A program made the position numbers and the translations under genes. A stretch of DNA of 18,873 nucleotides from NCBI GenBank assembly GCA_934278005.1, contig CAKQWG010000051.1:1-18873 (forward strand). Reading direction: 5' to 3'. This DNA comes from an uncultured Pirellulaceae bacterium (GTDB taxonomy: Bacteria > Planctomycetota > Planctomycetia > Pirellulales > Pirellulaceae). Below the pieces are notes generated by a model that saw only the letters and a program-made list of their open reading frames with translations, was not told the DNA's origin and did not search any database. Of this stretch, positions 1 through 7,281 are shown piece after piece. Every line of letters starts with the position of its first letter. Within the stretch, counting starts at the first letter, position 1.

Positions 1-225
1 ATACGAATCTGAAGAGAGCGACTCGCCTTGCCAGCCCCCTCCCAAATTTTCAATAAAATCGTCTGCGGGCTTATCCCGATGCTGCTCGTTTTCGCTGCCA
101 GCAATGAGATTCTGAATTACCTGACTGTCGCCCCGCAAGTTGTGCGAATGGAGCATCGCCCCCGCGCTTGCGGGCGATTGGGCGGACAGAATGCAGATGA
201 AGGTTAGGCACGCAAATCTAATCAT
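1..225 (-). CDS. N-terminus of a secreted protein, function unknown (partial)
   Basis: An open frame of 75 codons runs from an ATG at 223-225 off the left edge with no stop. The N-terminus MIRFACLTFICILSAQSPASA is a typical Sec signal peptide: basic residue at position 3, hydrophobic core, then an AXA-like cleavage site near residues 19-21. The mature part visible (about residues 22-75) is polar, with many Asn, Asp, Glu and Gly, and shows no family motif I recognise. Several genes in this window encode exported proteins, so a surface or envelope protein is plausible. Whether it carries a C-terminal PEP-CTERM signal cannot be seen. No clear ribosome binding site precedes the ATG. Confidence 0.5.
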   Translation of the reverse strand, partial: MIRFACLTFICILSAQSPASAGAMLHSHNLRGDSQVIQNLIAGSENEQHRDKPADDFIENLGGGWQGESLSSDSY

Positions 226-227
226 AA

Positions 228-1405
228 TGGAATGCTACCATAAACCAAAGGAGCTATTCAAGTAGCTACTGGACCATAAAATCGGAAAATACGGAAAGGA
301 GTGGAGATGGGGGCCAAGATCATGTCATAATTTGTGCGCAGTTCATTGCTGCATGGAATGCTGCAGCCACCGACGGCAATGTCTACTCTGCTTATTTTAG
401 TAATCCAATGAAGTATGCCATTCCATTGGCAGCACTCTACCAAACGCGGACTGAGGCTAGAGCTGCTCATTCCGGCATAGACCGCTTGTTGAATGCGGTG
501 GGAGTCGTTGTCGCTGTGGCGCCGTGGCACGTGCTTGTGGAACTCGGTCAGCGCCTGCTGCGAGGCCGCGCGGTCTCGTACGCAGACTTGGCCGCTCGAG
601 CTTTAGGAGGTGCGCTAAGTGCCGCGGGGACCTACTTGGTTGGGACGTGGGTGATCGGCCGAGTATTCATTGTGGTAAGGTGCCACGTTCGCCCCTCGCG
701 ACTTGGGGCACTGCTCGATCTATACGTTGCGGACTACGTGGTGTGGATGCTGCTGCCTTTTATCCCGGCTATATCTCCTTCCGAAATAGCAGTGAAATCG
801 AAATCGCGCGCGGTGCAGTTGGCTATCTTTTCGGATCACCAGTCGCAGCCGCTGCAAGTGGCCTATCCGTTGGCAGTCAGCGCTGCTACGCCTGCCCGCT
901 GAGTTTGTTGCTCGCCGGTCGGTTGGACACTTACGAGGCTGTTTTGCAGCGCGTTAGCACCGCCGCCCTGGCAGGGCTGCTGGCCGTGCTCTTAGAGATA
1001 TCAAAGATATTTGTCGAGACGCACACCGCAGCTCTGGACGACGCGATCGGCTCCGCCGGGGCAGGAATCGGTGCCGCTCTAGGAGTACTGGTCGGGGCTC
1101 AATGGAATATCACTAGTCTAACAACCCGCAACCCACCATTTTAACACCAAGTGCCGTTGCTGTTTTCTCGGCGGCGCTGGGATACGCGTTGATTTATTTA
1201 GCGGTCCGCCGGGCTCCATTCGATTTTGTTAGTTCGACAGCGGAAGTGAGCGAGCAAATCGCAGAGCTTAGAGCGGTTGCATTCGCGGTGCGTCGCAAGA
1301 ACTGAAGGCAAGGCACTTTTAGCAGTCTTCGATGAGAGTATCCCGCATTGGTTCTTCTCGCTTATCGTGTTACCGGCTACCTCCCGGCTCATTCATTTCA
1401 TTTAG
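228..1405 (+). pseudogene. Degraded tandem VanZ-like membrane protein gene (three frame breaks)
   Basis: Three reading frames carry consecutive pieces of what looks like one protein made of VanZ-like modules. Piece 1 (frame open from 228) has PLAALYQTRTEA, then ELGQRLLRGRAVSYADL and a Gly/Ala-rich helix. Piece 2 (to 1144) has PLSLLLAGRLDTYEA, then LLEISKIFVETHTAALDD and GAGIGAALG. Piece 3 (about 1141-1305) has LGYALIYLAVRRAPFDFV. A last piece (to the TAG at 1403-1405) has ARTEGKALLAVFDE and a hydrophobic end. The repeated order 'PL..L...(R/T)(T)EA', then 'E........R...(A)D', then 'GA..GA' is what VanZ-family domains show. Pieces 1-2 and 2-3 join perfectly if one extra T is placed in the TTTT runs at 758-761 and 1139-1142. 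Pieces 3-4 need a +1 shift near 1290-1303. No convincing start codon precedes piece 1 in frame (first ATG 408). VanZ-like proteins occur with exosortase/EPS loci. This may be a true pseudogene or an intact gene with base-call errors. Confidence 0.55.
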
Positions 1406-1458
1406 CCCCCCGACAGCGGAAAATCCCGGACATTCACTACTAGTCACATTAGAGACAC

Positions 1459-1487
1459 TTGCTTACGCTGTAATGACTTGATATAAT
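1459..1487 (+). promoter_or_regulatory. Sigma70-type promoter, probably giving a leaderless mRNA
   Basis: TTGCTT at 1459-1464 and a perfect TATAAT at 1482-1487 are separated by 17 bp. The -10 box ends only 7 bp before the ATG at 1495, so the expected transcription start falls on or next to the start codon. No Shine-Dalgarno sequence can fit. This supports both a real promoter and leaderless translation of the small secreted protein downstream. Confidence 0.6.
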
Positions 1488-1494
1488 CGACATC

Positions 1495-1830
1495 ATGTGC
1501 ACTCGATTCCTCTTATTCGCTATTTTCGTTACCCTCTTCGGTCGCCCCGCGCACGCTGGGGTGATGGTAGGTATCGACTGGGATTCAGGCTCGGCAATGG
1601 CTGCGTCGGACAACGACACGATGCCGCCTGAGTTGCCGGTACATTTTGAGGAGGGGGCACCTGCATCGTCGATGGGTGTTTCCGTTTCCGCTAGCGTTCC
1701 CACACTGCTTGCCGCTTTAAGTGTGCTTGACTCGTTCTCTTTTGCACCCATCCTTACTGGCATTCTTCAGCCCGTCGATGGCTCACTCCCTCCAGCCCCT
1801 ATATTCGATGGGCTGCTGAAACCTGCGTAG
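1495..1830 (+). CDS. Small secreted protein, 111 aa, function unknown
   Basis: The product begins MCTRFLLFAIFVTLFGRPAHAG, a Sec signal peptide with an AHA|G cleavage site near residue 21. The mature protein of about 90 residues is acidic and low in Lys/Arg, with Ser/Ala-rich and Pro-rich parts (residues 48-60 and 95-110). It has no Cys after the leader, no PEP-CTERM tail and no membrane segment. I recognise no family. The start is chosen because the promoter at 1459-1487 ends just upstream and no ribosome binding site precedes it, which points to a leaderless mRNA. It reads toward the PEP-CTERM gene 63 bp downstream and could be co-transcribed with it. An exported structural or accessory role is only an inference from the leader peptide and the neighbours. 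Confidence 0.6.
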   Translation: MCTRFLLFAIFVTLFGRPAHAGVMVGIDWDSGSAMAASDNDTMPPELPVHFEEGAPASSMGVSVSASVPTLLAALSVLDSFSFAPILTGILQPVDGSLPPAPIFDGLLKPA

Positions 1831-1893
1831 CGATATAGAGTGTCTGTTAAATGACTTTAACTCTTTTCGCTTATGTTGGTTTAATGAGGAACG

Positions 1894-2805
1894 ATGATAA
1901 TGAAACGTTTTTTGTGTTTATTCTTGGTGGTAGGTTTGTTGCAAAGCTCGGCGGTAGCGGGGACTGTTGGTAGTGCTTTAGAGCTCTTGGACTCTCCAAC
2001 TGGGATCGAGTTGAAGCTTAAAAACTTTGAAGCGATTAATATTGATGGTGGGACTACAGGGAAAATTGAAGTGGGTGATACCCTGCGGGGGATATTTGAG
2101 ATTACCTCTTCGTCGCCGCTTTTTCCTGGCTCTGGCCCCAATCGCTTCCCTGACGGTTTCGAATTGACCGGGATTTTCGAGACGAGAGTAATGGCTGTTT
2201 CGGCTCCTGACTCAGCTGGAAACTCGCTGTTTCAATTCGGTCCCGAAGCGACCTTTCCAGGTTCAATACCGGGGCTGATTCCAGTCGGCACGATGATAGC
2301 GTTCTACGAAGATTATACCCCAGATTTCTTTGGCGCAGGGACTTCGGTATCTATCGCGGCAGCAGAAGCGCTTGCAACGGACGGTACGCTGTTTGCCGCG
2401 TTTGGTGCCAAGCCAGGCGCTGTCTGGGGGACTGATTACTATTGGAATGCAATTGGCAGTGCAACTCCAGGTTCCGTTGCTACTGGAACAGTTGCGACAT
2501 TTGCTGCTTCCTTGCAACAACTCTATGCGGCGAATGGAACGACCTATGTTGACGGGTTTACGCAGCCACCAGTTGTAGGTACGCCTTTGGCCCTGGCGGC
2601 CGCACTTGGCGCTATACTAAATGAACTTGCGCTTCAAGGTAACGTGACGTCAAACAAAGATGCCTTTATAGACGGCCATCCTTATCCCTTGATAAGTCAG
2701 GATCCTGCTCGCCTGCATGCAGTGCCCGAGCCAGCATCGCTTATGGTTTGGGGGTTATTGGCTGTCGGTTGCGTCTTGCCACGCCGTAGTCGTCGAGTTG
2801 CCTAG
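1894..2805 (+). CDS. PEP-CTERM sorting-domain surface protein
   Basis: A 303-residue exported protein. It has a signal peptide at residues 1-22 (MIMKRFLCLFLVVGLL core, AVA|G site) and a C-terminal sorting signal at 277-303: the VPEPAS motif, a hydrophobic stretch and a terminal Arg cluster (PRRSRR). This is the recognised tripartite PEP-CTERM arrangement, processed by an exosortase at the inner membrane and usually tied to exopolysaccharide production. The mature part contains a segment near residues 60-75 (VGDTLRGIFEITS) of a type common in planctomycete PEP-CTERM proteins; no enzymatic motif is seen. GAGG at 1886-1889 lies a few bases before the ATG at 1894, while a second in-frame ATG at 1900 (MKRF) is equally usable. 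A terminator follows at 2847-2877. The protein substrate is present here but its exosortase is not in the window. Confidence 0.85.
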   Translation: MIMKRFLCLFLVVGLLQSSAVAGTVGSALELLDSPTGIELKLKNFEAINIDGGTTGKIEVGDTLRGIFEITSSSPLFPGSGPNRFPDGFELTGIFETRVMAVSAPDSAGNSLFQFGPEATFPGSIPGLIPVGTMIAFYEDYTPDFFGAGTSVSIAAAEALATDGTLFAAFGAKPGAVWGTDYYWNAIGSATPGSVATGTVATFAASLQQLYAANGTTYVDGFTQPPVVGTPLALAAALGAILNELALQGNVTSNKDAFIDGHPYPLISQDPARLHAVPEPASLMVWGLLAVGCVLPRRSRRVA

Positions 2806-2846
2806 CCAGCGTAGCGATAGAAAAATGCTTAGTACGCATTGGAATG

Positions 2847-2877
2847 TCCTCCTCCTCTTTTGGGGTGGAGGATTTTT
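2847..2877 (+). terminator. Rho-independent terminator after the PEP-CTERM gene
   Basis: TCCTCCTCCTC (2847-2857) pairs with GGGGTGGAGGA (2862-2872) over 11 positions, with one T-T mismatch and one G-U pair. The loop is TTTT and a TTTTT tract follows at 2873-2877. It lies about 40 bp after the stop codon at 2805. Confidence 0.8.
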
Positions 2878-2952
2878 CATGCTATTGCCTGCAAAATCGC
2901 ACATCCCAATCAGCTGCAAATTATTAGTGCTTTCTTAAAGTTCAATTTTAGG

Positions 2953-3030
2953 GTTGGGATAGTGGATGAGATTACCAGTCCCTCAGACTCACCGAATCAA
3001 TCGGAGTCGTAACCTCGTTCACCACCCAAC
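2953..3030. repeat. Long imperfect hairpin between convergent genes
   Basis: GTTGGG at 2953-2958 pairs with CCCAAC at 3025-3030. The arms continue inward as TGGATGAGATTAC against GTAACCTCGTTCACCA with a few mismatches. A separate inner hairpin, GACT..CCGA against TCGG AGTC (2986-3008), sits at the tip. The whole 78-base element lies between the ends of the PEP-CTERM gene (plus) and the nitroreductase gene (minus). It could act as a bidirectional transcription block, but it has no U tract. The pairing was read by eye. Confidence 0.4.
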
Positions 3031-3052
3031 ATTTAACGGGACAAAGTACGAG

Positions 3053-4141
3053 CTAGACACTGTCGTTAAGCGTAAGTGCTTCCAGTGGCCTCCGAATTGA
3101 TCGGATGCTCGGGGCGGCGCCTCGGCCGACACGTAGGGCGAGCTGAACGGTACGGCCAGCAAGTTGAGGGATGAGTTCATGGGTGGCTACGCGGACGCGA
3201 TCGATGGTTGTTCGAAAATCCGGCTTGGGATCTTCGGTCAATAGAAAGATCGAGACACTCCCAAGTGGATGCATCGACAAACCGGCCGCAGTTCCGGCCA
3301 GCCACAAACGCTGGATGGCGCGACCGCCAGTGGCGAAGATTTGGGCTGGATTGTGCGGTTCGTTGACTAACTCCTGGGGTACCGACAGTATCGCAATGGC
3401 GCCTGATTTCTTGACGCTAACTAACGAGGGCATGGTCAGCAGAGGCAGCATTCTCATCGCGATAATTGCGCGCATCACCTTCCAATTGCGCAGCAGGGGC
3501 AACATGCTCGAGAGACCGGGGGGGAGTTCCAGCGTGCGCAAATCCAAGCCGTCGGCCGTCGATTCGGCCTGCTGCTTTGTGAATCGCAACTGACGGAATA
3601 GCTCTTCATGGAAGGGACGGTGCTGAAACCTCAAAGCATCGGTACTGGCGATCAACTTGCCAAATCGCCGCTTGTGGTGCTTGCTTGTCAACCAGTCGAT
3701 CTGAACTTCTGGAAAGTCTGCGCAAGATGCAGTTAGTTGGTCTAGCAAGCTCGGCTCCAACGGGTCGCTGGCGTACATCTTGCGGTTGGTGCAGCGACTG
3801 AATATCGACTCAACCAGCGGGTCCCGCGTGCCGCCAGAGCGAAACTTGATTTCAACTTTAAGGTTCTCGCTCGAGGAAGCCACATGTGGCTCACCACGCC
3901 AGATGACTTCCGCAGCCAACCCCAAATCAGCGGCTGCAATAACTGCATTTTCGACAGCAGCGCCGATCGAAGTCATATCGAACATCGACTTAACATCCGA
4001 AGGCAACGAACGAGAATGGTCCAGGTAGACCAGCAGGGAATCGTTTTCAACACGGAAAAGCCACGGCTGGTTATTGTCAGGCGACGGGGCGGCGATGGCG
4101 GCTTGAAGGATAGCATCGAATACTTGAGATGAAATCATCAA
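3053..4141 (-). CDS. Nitroreductase-like FMN oxidoreductase
   Basis: A 362-residue protein with nitroreductase-fold hallmarks: AAPSPDNNQPWLFRV at 17-31 (the FMN-contacting APS..N.QPW motif near the N-terminus) and GGRAIQRLWLAGTAAGLSMHPLGS at 272-295, the late helix and loop typical of these flavoproteins. The motif RCTNRKMY at 116-123, and a length well above the usual 200 residues, resemble the long Acg/Rv3131-type branch in which two half-domains sit in one chain. The likely cofactor is FMN; the substrate is unknown. AAAGGG lies about 10 bases before the ATG ATG pair, so either Met may be used. The gene diverges from the Ser/Thr kinase and sits outside the minus-strand acyltransferase-ketosynthase-ThiF run. 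Nitroreductase-like and ThiF-like domains are known to be fused in some bacterial proteins (Rv1355c type), so it may serve the same pathway; that link is inference. No signal peptide, so cytoplasmic. Confidence 0.8.
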   Translation of the reverse strand: MMISSQVFDAILQAAIAAPSPDNNQPWLFRVENDSLLVYLDHSRSLPSDVKSMFDMTSIGAAVENAVIAAADLGLAAEVIWRGEPHVASSSENLKVEIKFRSGGTRDPLVESIFSRCTNRKMYASDPLEPSLLDQLTASCADFPEVQIDWLTSKHHKRRFGKLIASTDALRFQHRPFHEELFRQLRFTKQQAESTADGLDLRTLELPPGLSSMLPLLRNWKVMRAIIAMRMLPLLTMPSLVSVKKSGAIAILSVPQELVNEPHNPAQIFATGGRAIQRLWLAGTAAGLSMHPLGSVSIFLLTEDPKPDFRTTIDRVRVATHELIPQLAGRTVQLALRVGRGAAPSIRSIRRPLEALTLNDSV

Positions 4142-4729
4142 TGCTCACCCTTTTGTCTTCACGGAGTGCTTTATTAGACCGCATGGCACCACCCCACGCG
4201 TCCTCAATCGCGTGGCCCAGACGTCGTTGTTATGCGCACGGTTTAACCAACGGTCATTCTCGACAATTGCTGGCTTGACTGTCAAGACAACCTCAGGAGG
4301 TTCCCTTGCAGGCTTGCAGGGTCCCCTGTAGGCGACGCTCCATACATTTCCTGCTGTATCGCGCGAACGCGGTTGTGGCGAACATATTCGCGGCTACTGA
4401 TGCAGACAGCCATTTACCTGACCACCCGCTGGCGCAACAAAACCCGACTCCTCAGCAGTAATTTCAAAACTCAGCTGCCTGCTGTGTTTCCAAAGGCACA
4501 CGCTGGGCTTGGAATCATTTAGACTGAAAGAGTCAAACAGACACAGAGTCGTGGTGGCTAAACAAGCTCGCGAGAATCTCTATGAAACCGAGTGACAAGC
4601 TGGTTCCAGACGACGGTGACCCTGGGAATCTCGCCGAAGTGCAGCCATTGATTCCCCGCCACCTGCCCGAATTTCGTTCTCAGACAGCCGAAACCGAAGT
4701 GATCAAGCAGGTGAGAGAATCCCCCTGGC
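4142..4729. other. Divergent intergenic region, nitroreductase / kinase
   Basis: About 590 bases without a convincing gene. A 66-codon frame at 4582-4782 overlaps the kinase start in another frame and shows no motif. A block of symmetrical elements at 4274-4320 is annotated separately. The rest shows no promoter strong enough to call by eye. Confidence 0.4.
4274..4320. promoter_or_regulatory. Cluster of dyads, candidate operator region
   Basis: Three symmetrical or repeated elements lie end to end: the perfect 13-bp palindrome CTTGACTGTCAAG (4274-4286), the inverted repeat AACCTC-AG-GAGGTT (4289-4302), and the tandem 8-bp repeat CTTGCAGG twice (4305-4320). They lie 133 bp before the nitroreductase start and about 410 bp before the kinase start. 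A regulator binding site for the divergent pair is a plausible reading; nothing identifies the regulator. Confidence 0.35.
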
Positions 4730-6127
4730 GTGTCGCCAGATCCGACGGCGTTGCTTGCGGGCACGCTTTCGTTTCACCGTAATCTTACAACTAAAAGCGG
4801 CTCGGACGATACAGTCGATCAAGACAAACTACAGCCAGGTTTTGTACTGGGACACTACGAATTACTAGAGATAGTTGGCCATGGCGGATTCGGAACGGTA
4901 TGGCGAGCCAAGGACCTCAGACTGAACCGCGAAGTCGCTGTGAAAATTCCGCGGTTCTTGATCATGAGCAGGGAAGATAAAGCACAGTTCATTAGAGAAG
5001 CCAAAGTTGCGGCGCAATTGCGTCATCCTAACATCGTGGCGGTTCACGATGTCGACTGTGTTAACGGCCAGCACTTTATCGTGCAAGACTTCGTACATGG
5101 GGAGCCTCTCATCGATAAATTTGTAAATGGCAACCCGCTATCAGCTAGACAGGCTACTGAAATCTGTCAACGCATTGCCAATGCTGTAGCCGAAGCTCAT
5201 CGCCATGCAATCACGCACCGAGATTTAAAACCTAGCAATATTTTGATCGATGCGGCCCGCTATCCTTATTTGCTGGATTTTGGGCTGGCCAAGATCGACA
5301 CGGCAGAGCAATCGCTTATGACCCAACAAGGACAGGTGTTGGGCACTCCAGCGTACATGTCCCCTGAGCAGGCTCGAGGAGAGTCGCGGGAAGCTGACAC
5401 GCGCAGCGACGTCTACTCTATGGGAGTCTTGTTCTTCGAACTTCTGACCGGCGAAAGACCGTTTCGCGGAACAACACATGCCATTTTAAAAAGGACGATT
5501 GAAACCCCAGCACCATCTCCTAGAACTCTCGATCCACGCATCTCGTTGGATCTTGAAACGATCGTACTCAAGTGCCTTGAAAAATCCCCCGCACATCGTT
5601 TTCAAGATGCGGCTGAACTGGAGAGCGAACTCAATCGCTACTTAGCTGGAGTTTCCATTAACAGCCGCGCGCAGGGGCCAACGACTCGCTTTTTGCGTTG
5701 GTTCGTAAACAGTCCCGATATCGCACGTCGTACTACAGGACTAGTGTACATCGTGTTAGGCCTCATGCTGTCTGCCTGGGCCACCGTAGGAATGCTGTAT
5801 GTCGCCATAGGCGTGGCTGGGCAGGAGTCCCCAATTCATGCCACCTTAGAATTGCTACTAATACTCTTTTGCCTATACCTGCCGTTGATTGGTGTTAGGA
5901 ACTTGATACTCAGAGGTACAACGTGGGGTATTGGACTGGGGCTGGTGTTCCTATTTGTAGCGATTGCCGTAGATATTTCGGGAATGGTCGGACTGCAGTT
6001 CCGAGACGATTTGCTAGGAGATACGCAGCAGCGATTACCAGTCTTCACACTGCTTTTGATTATTCTGTTGACCCTGTTGAGCCTTACCATTTGCACGATT
6101 CTGTCGGCGCGTAGCGCAAAACGCTAG
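4730..6127 (+). CDS. Hanks-type Ser/Thr protein kinase with four-helix membrane tail
   Basis: A 465-residue kinase with a complete set of catalytic residues: Gly loop VGHGGFGTV (49-57), ATP-anchoring Lys72, Glu90, the catalytic HRDLKPSN (163-170, Asp165 and Asn170), DFG (183-185), GTPAYMSPE (205-213) and Asp227. The kinase domain ends near 305. Four hydrophobic segments follow at about 337-362, 371-394, 400-420 and 437-459, so it is anchored in the cytoplasmic membrane with the kinase inside. No extracytoplasmic sensor domain of any size is present; the signal may be sensed within the membrane. This architecture is common in planctomycetes. The start is a GTG at 4730, the only start codon between the upstream in-frame stop (4712) and the kinase domain; its ribosome binding site is weak (GAGAGA about 12 bases upstream). 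The gene ends 15 bp from the convergent ThiF gene. Substrates are unknown. Confidence 0.92.
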   Translation: MSPDPTALLAGTLSFHRNLTTKSGSDDTVDQDKLQPGFVLGHYELLEIVGHGGFGTVWRAKDLRLNREVAVKIPRFLIMSREDKAQFIREAKVAAQLRHPNIVAVHDVDCVNGQHFIVQDFVHGEPLIDKFVNGNPLSARQATEICQRIANAVAEAHRHAITHRDLKPSNILIDAARYPYLLDFGLAKIDTAEQSLMTQQGQVLGTPAYMSPEQARGESREADTRSDVYSMGVLFFELLTGERPFRGTTHAILKRTIETPAPSPRTLDPRISLDLETIVLKCLEKSPAHRFQDAAELESELNRYLAGVSINSRAQGPTTRFLRWFVNSPDIARRTTGLVYIVLGLMLSAWATVGMLYVAIGVAGQESPIHATLELLLILFCLYLPLIGVRNLILRGTTWGIGLGLVFLFVAIAVDISGMVGLQFRDDLLGDTQQRLPVFTLLLIILLTLLSLTICTILSARSAKR

Positions 6128-6142
6128 CTGCTCAAAGTCATG

Positions 6143-7045
6143 CTATTTATAGCCGAGCTTGATCATGCGGCCACGCATGATGCGGCGTTTGAGACGCTGC
6201 AGGTAGCTGCGATTGCCCGAGCGCAGGCGACCTTTGCGCAATAAATAACGGTAGGCGTCGAACTGCTGAAAATACGGAGCGGCCCTGACCTCGCCGCGGT
6301 TGAGCAAGATCTTGACGGCTTCGGTGCCTACTACGCCAGCGGCCAAACGACAAGCAGCACAGGCAGAGGGACCTCGACCACTGCTCTCGACGTAGGAAAA
6401 ATCAAAGTACGGAAGGTGCGTCGAACGTGGGGCTAGACCTAGAGCAAAGGCACATAGCTTGTCGACCGCCTGCATGTCATCGTTCAAGTCAAAATACTCA
6501 TCGAAGCTCATGCCATTGGGATCGAAGGCGAGCCAGGCGGTGCTGAAGCCAATGGGGCCGGCTGTCAATGCCCAAATGCCGCGCTGACGAGCTTCGCGGA
6601 AAAGCATACGCCGCGCCTCGAAGGCAAAGAAGTCGACGGAGTCGACCAACAGGTCTACGCCATCTAAAAAGGCGGCGACGTTCTCGGGCGTGATGAACTT
6701 GTCAAATACTTCAATCTGCAGCTCGGGATTGACACTCTTCGCCGCGGCGTCCAACACGCTGACTTTCGCCTGCCCTAAATTGTCGAGCGTGGCGCCAAAC
6801 TGCCGATTGAAGTTCTTGGTTTCAAATGCATCGGCGTCGGCTATGTGAAATTTGCCAATGCCCAGGCGTGTTAAGGTCATCAAGTGATTGCCACCTACGC
6901 CACCCATGCCGGGGATGGCCACACGGCACTGCCGCAGCCGCTGCTGCTCCTCGGGCGATACCAGGCCGAGATTCCGTGAGAACGCCTCTTCATAACTCCA
7001 AGCTGCGCTAGCGGTGTTATCGGCGGACTGCATGATGGCAACCAT
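6143..7045 (-). CDS. ThiF/MoeB/E1-like adenylating protein
   Basis: A 300-residue member of the E1-like superfamily, which adenylates carboxylates using ATP. Visible motifs are the nucleotide-binding GMGGVGG (46-52), DADAFETKNFNRQ (70-82, with the Asn-Arg-Gln that contacts ATP), and DSVD (135-138). A single CxxC (Cys229, Cys232) stands where MoeB/ThiF enzymes carry two such pairs for zinc. Only Cys40, Cys198, Cys229 and Cys232 exist, and none lies in the crossover-loop position where E1s keep the catalytic Cys (around residues 160-190 here, TAGPIGFSTAW). The enzyme may therefore adenylate without forming a thioester, or use another residue. The C-terminus (265-300) is very basic. The start may be the ATG at 7045 or the one at 7033 (MQSADN). 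It is the last gene of the minus-strand run from 13180. The acyl substrate is unknown; an activating step for the locus product is inference. Confidence 0.88.
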   Translation of the reverse strand: MVAIMQSADNTASAAWSYEEAFSRNLGLVSPEEQQRLRQCRVAIPGMGGVGGNHLMTLTRLGIGKFHIADADAFETKNFNRQFGATLDNLGQAKVSVLDAAAKSVNPELQIEVFDKFITPENVAAFLDGVDLLVDSVDFFAFEARRMLFREARQRGIWALTAGPIGFSTAWLAFDPNGMSFDEYFDLNDDMQAVDKLCAFALGLAPRSTHLPYFDFSYVESSGRGPSACAACRLAAGVVGTEAVKILLNRGEVRAAPYFQQFDAYRYLLRKGRLRSGNRSYLQRLKRRIMRGRMIKLGYK

Positions 7046-7119
7046 CTCAAAAGAAATGCGCGAACTAGCCAGCCATATCGGCCACTATGACCCCAATCCT
7101 ACCCCAACTAGAGCTAGCA

Positions 7120-7180
7120 GGCGAGCGTTTTTTTAATTTTTAAGTTGACTTATTTACGGCAGCCAGTTAGCCAGCTCGCC
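7120..7180. repeat. Inverted repeat around an AT-rich spacer, 117-aa gene / ThiF gap
   Basis: GGCGAGC (7120-7126) and GCTCGCC (7174-7180) are perfect inverted copies. They enclose 47 bases that start with a long T-rich tract and hold TTGACTTATTTAC. A second T6 run follows at 7183-7188. The 236-bp gap holds no gene. The arms could form a stem that affects read-through from the 117-aa gene into the ThiF gene, or mark a promoter region for ThiF. Confidence 0.3.
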
Positions 7181-7281
7181 GGTTTTTTGCCTAGGCTTGC
7201 CAGTATCAGTAGTTGTCCGCCCCGAACAGGCCCAATCGGTGAAAGCAGTTCAACACAAACGCATTTATCTTATCGGAGGTG

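Noticed and set aside
2953..3030. Hairpin as an integron attC site
   Set aside because: The ends read GTT...AAC (GTTGGG at left, CCCAAC at right), while attC sites have the opposite order, RYYYAAC at left and GTTRRRY at right. No integron integrase is nearby.
4305..4320. Tandem 8-bp repeats as part of a CRISPR array
   Set aside because: Only two immediately adjacent copies without spacers. No CRISPR-like spaced repeats or cas genes are visible in the window.
4582..4782. Small gene upstream of and overlapping the kinase start
   Set aside because: No motif, poor ribosome binding site, and it overlaps the kinase frame. A frameshifted N-terminal extension of the kinase was also considered but the kinase is complete without it.
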